Source: Treponema sp.
GTDB taxonomy: Bacteria > Spirochaetota > Spirochaetia > Treponematales > Breznakiellaceae
DNA: 32,651 bases
Assembly (NCBI GenBank): GCA_031288575.1
Contig: JAITRD010000003.1
Span: 1 to 32,651 of the forward strand
Reading direction: 5' to 3'
The stretch's first letter is position 1, and each line of letters begins with the position of its first letter. Positions 31,178 to 32,651 of the stretch are shown here, one piece after another. The notes beneath the pieces are model-generated. The model was not told the DNA's origin. It ran no database searches and was given only the letters and a program-made list of their open reading frames with translations. The position numbers and the translations under genes are program-made.

Positions 31178-32295
31178 AGTTTCTCCAATTCTTCCCGAAA
31201 AAGGGCATCCGAAAGGGCGGCGTCAATGGTCCGTATAACCTTTCCGCGGCGGAAGATCAACACCTTTTCTCCCGCGCCGGTAATCCCCAGATCGGCATGG
31301 CGGGCTTCTTCCGGCCCGTTCACCGCGCAGCCCATGATGGCCACGGTGATATTTTTATCCAGGGAATATAAATAATCCCGCCACCTGTCGGTAAAGCCAT
31401 GGGTGTCAAACCCGTTTCTGCCGCACCGGGGACAGGAAATAATTACCACCCCCTTCCGGGTTTTTTCCTCCCCGGTAGTGTCGGCTAAAGCGCCCAGGAT
31501 CTCCCGCCCGGCGATGATCTCATTTTCGACGGTGTCCGAAAGGGAAACCCGGAGGGTGGCTCCTATCCCTTCGGTCAAAAGGGTATGGACCGCCACCGCG
31601 TTCCGGACCACCCCGGCGATGAGGGGCCCCGCCTCGGTTACCCCGATGTGCAGGGGAATATCAAAACGGGAAGCAAACAAACGGTTGGCCTTAATAGTAT
31701 CGGCAATCGAAGAAGCCTTCATAGAGACTAAAACCGGGGAAAAGTGAAATTCCGAAAAGAGCGCCAATTCCCGCTCCGCGGCGGCTACCAGGGCTTCAGC
31801 CCGGCTCAGTTCGGCGTTTTCCACGGAACGCCTTAAATCCTGGGGGAGGCTTCCGGCGTTCACCCCGATCCGCAGGGGGATTCCCCGGCCGGCGGCCTTG
31901 GAAAGCACCTTCTCTACCCTTTCCCGGCTGCCGATGTTTCCCGGATTTATTCTGATCTTGGCGATGGGGTAATCAAGGCAGCGGAGGGCAATTTTATAAT
32001 CAAAATGAATATCCGCCACCAGCGGGAGGCTTACCATGCCGGCAAGATGCCCCAAAACATCGGCGGCGTTTAAATCGGGAACGGCAAAACGGAGCAAACC
32101 GCAGCCCATGGCTTTAAGGCCGCTGATCCGGGCGATTAACCTTTCCCCTGCCTGCCCCTCAAGGTCAAAAAAAGAAAGGCGGTCCTTCCACATGGTTTGA
32201 ACAACAACAGGGAAGTTACCGCCTACACAGAGGCCATCGACATGATCAAAACCGCCTATCTTAACTACCCGGGAAATCCGCCGCTCCACAACCAC
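31174..32295 (-). CDS. ispG: 4-hydroxy-3-methylbut-2-enyl diphosphate synthase (MEP pathway)
   Basis: IspG (GcpE), a 4Fe-4S enzyme that makes HMBPP from MEcPP in the MEP isoprenoid pathway (373 residues, the short bacterial form). The start region VKIGG and VQTMWKDR resembles the usual VQSM-T opening. PLVADIHFDYKIAL, IRINPGNIG and the iron-sulfur motif SCPRCGR are seen, then GCAVNGPEEARHADLGITG with the third cysteine and the ligand glutamate. Where most IspG proteins have PGEA, this one has PEEA (G to E beside the ligand). The start codon is GTG (32295, or 32289). No clear ribosome site is seen, only AGGGT one base away. A TATATA lies 12 bases upstream. Confidence 0.93.
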   Translation of the reverse strand: MVVERRISRVVKIGGFDHVDGLCVGGNFPVVVQTMWKDRLSFFDLEGQAGERLIARISGLKAMGCGLLRFAVPDLNAADVLGHLAGMVSLPLVADIHFDYKIALRCLDYPIAKIRINPGNIGSRERVEKVLSKAAGRGIPLRIGVNAGSLPQDLRRSVENAELSRAEALVAAAERELALFSEFHFSPVLVSMKASSIADTIKANRLFASRFDIPLHIGVTEAGPLIAGVVRNAVAVHTLLTEGIGATLRVSLSDTVENEIIAGREILGALADTTGEEKTRKGVVIISCPRCGRNGFDTHGFTDRWRDYLYSLDKNITVAIMGCAVNGPEEARHADLGITGAGEKVLIFRRGKVIRTIDAALSDALFREELEKL

Positions 32296-32393
32296 ACCCT
32301 AAAGGGTTATATAACCGCAAAGCTATGCCCAAAATTCCGCCAGGCTATTATGGCAGGCCAAATCCGGACCTTCGCGGCAAGACAGGTTCAGCC
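32296..32393. other. Gap between the V-ATPase K gene and ispG
   Basis: Ninety-eight bases with no gene. I see no strong terminator for the V-ATPase gene, only short imperfect repeats (GCCAGGC and GGCAGGC around 32340-32360) that do not pair well. TATATA (32308-32313) may be the -10 box of ispG. Confidence 0.4.
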
Positions 32394-32651
32394 CTAGCTA
32401 ATCATGGAAAGAACCATCGCGAAGAGGGCTACGGTCTCGCAGATGCCGACTATGGCGATATACTGGGTAAAACCCTTGCCGGTCTCTGCCTGAGCATCGG
32501 CGCCCGCCGCTCCGGCCTGGCCCTGGGCAATAGCGGAAAAAGCTATGGCAAGCCCCGAGGCAATGCCAAAACCAAGGTACAACCAGGCATTATCCGGGTT
32601 TGCCAAAGACGCGGTTTTCATCTGCATCATCAGGATAAAACCATAGAAAGT
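32394..32651 (-). CDS. V-type ATPase subunit K (proteolipid rotor ring), C-terminal part
   Basis: This gene runs out of the window at 32651, so only its last 85 codons are visible. An internal ATG at 32630 is not the start, because the frame stays open to the edge with TFYGFILMM, a typical continuation. The segment is the second helical hairpin of a V-type rotor subunit: AWLYLGFGIASGLAIAFSAIAQGQAG, shown here by its small-residue packing, and a last helix with the ion-binding glutamate in GICETVALF. Subunit K forms the membrane ring that carries H+ or Na+. Other V-ATPase genes are expected just beyond the edge. Confidence 0.9.
   Translation of the reverse strand, partial: TFYGFILMMQMKTASLANPDNAWLYLGFGIASGLAIAFSAIAQGQAGAAGADAQAETGKGFTQYIAIVGICETVALFAMVLSMIS

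Noticed and set aside
1..32651. CRISPR array, tRNA, rRNA, insertion sequence or prophage
   Set aside because: No spaced direct repeats, cloverleaf, transposase, integrase or terminal inverted repeats were seen in any gap, and coding style is uniform.

Overview
The window looks like chromosomal DNA from a high-GC spirochaete. The closest feel is the Treponema branch that includes termite-gut treponemes; this is inferred from gene style, not from a database match. Pointers are a V-type rotor subunit instead of F-type ATPase, a PEGA/sulfatase-modifying-enzyme fusion, tandem DUF115 (MptE-like/Maf-like) proteins beside a very acidic low-complexity protein, and a Gld-type ABC cluster. Gene density is very high. 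I see no rRNA, tRNA, CRISPR array, insertion sequence, phage gene or attachment site.

Layout. 1-4411: a family-5 solute uptake operon (tail of the binding protein, a strong terminator, two permeases, two ATPases) closed by a terminator. 4706-6100: a MATE exporter. 6198-8786: a DEAH-box RNA helicase, convergent with hemW (radical SAM haem chaperone). 10057-11649: a type-B carboxylesterase, convergent with two tandem type I signal peptidases. 13440-15415: a PEGA/FGE-domain membrane protein overlapping smpB. 15590-16893: an exported protein convergent with a DivIC/FtsB-like protein. 17097-22646: a four-gene run (acidic 652-residue protein, 147-residue unknown, two DUF115 proteins) that may serve surface or flagellar modification. 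22648-24827: a MEMO-family protein and, divergently, a two-TM protein with a degenerate GGDEF-like end. 24796-29998: on the minus strand, RNase Z followed by a GldA/GldF/GldG-like ABC system and a DUF4340 protein. 30044-32295: ispG and an exported helical-repeat protein. 32394-32651: the end of a V-ATPase K subunit, cut by the window edge.

Two architectural patterns stand out. First, six genes at the head of transcription units (helicase, esterase, signal peptidase, PEGA/FGE protein, the 413-residue sensor-like protein, RNase Z) have a good -10 box only 6-8 bases before the ATG and no Shine-Dalgarno sequence. Their mRNAs would therefore begin at or within about two bases of the start codon. 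Genes inside operons mostly have Shine-Dalgarno sites or overlap the preceding gene. This suggests that leaderless translation is routine here. Second, all five convergent gene pairs touch or overlap (by 4, 0, 4, -1 and 32 bases), leaving no room for intrinsic terminators. In addition, two divergent pairs use physically overlapping promoters: lepB/PEGA-FGE share a -35 box, and hemW/esterase have overlapping -10 boxes.
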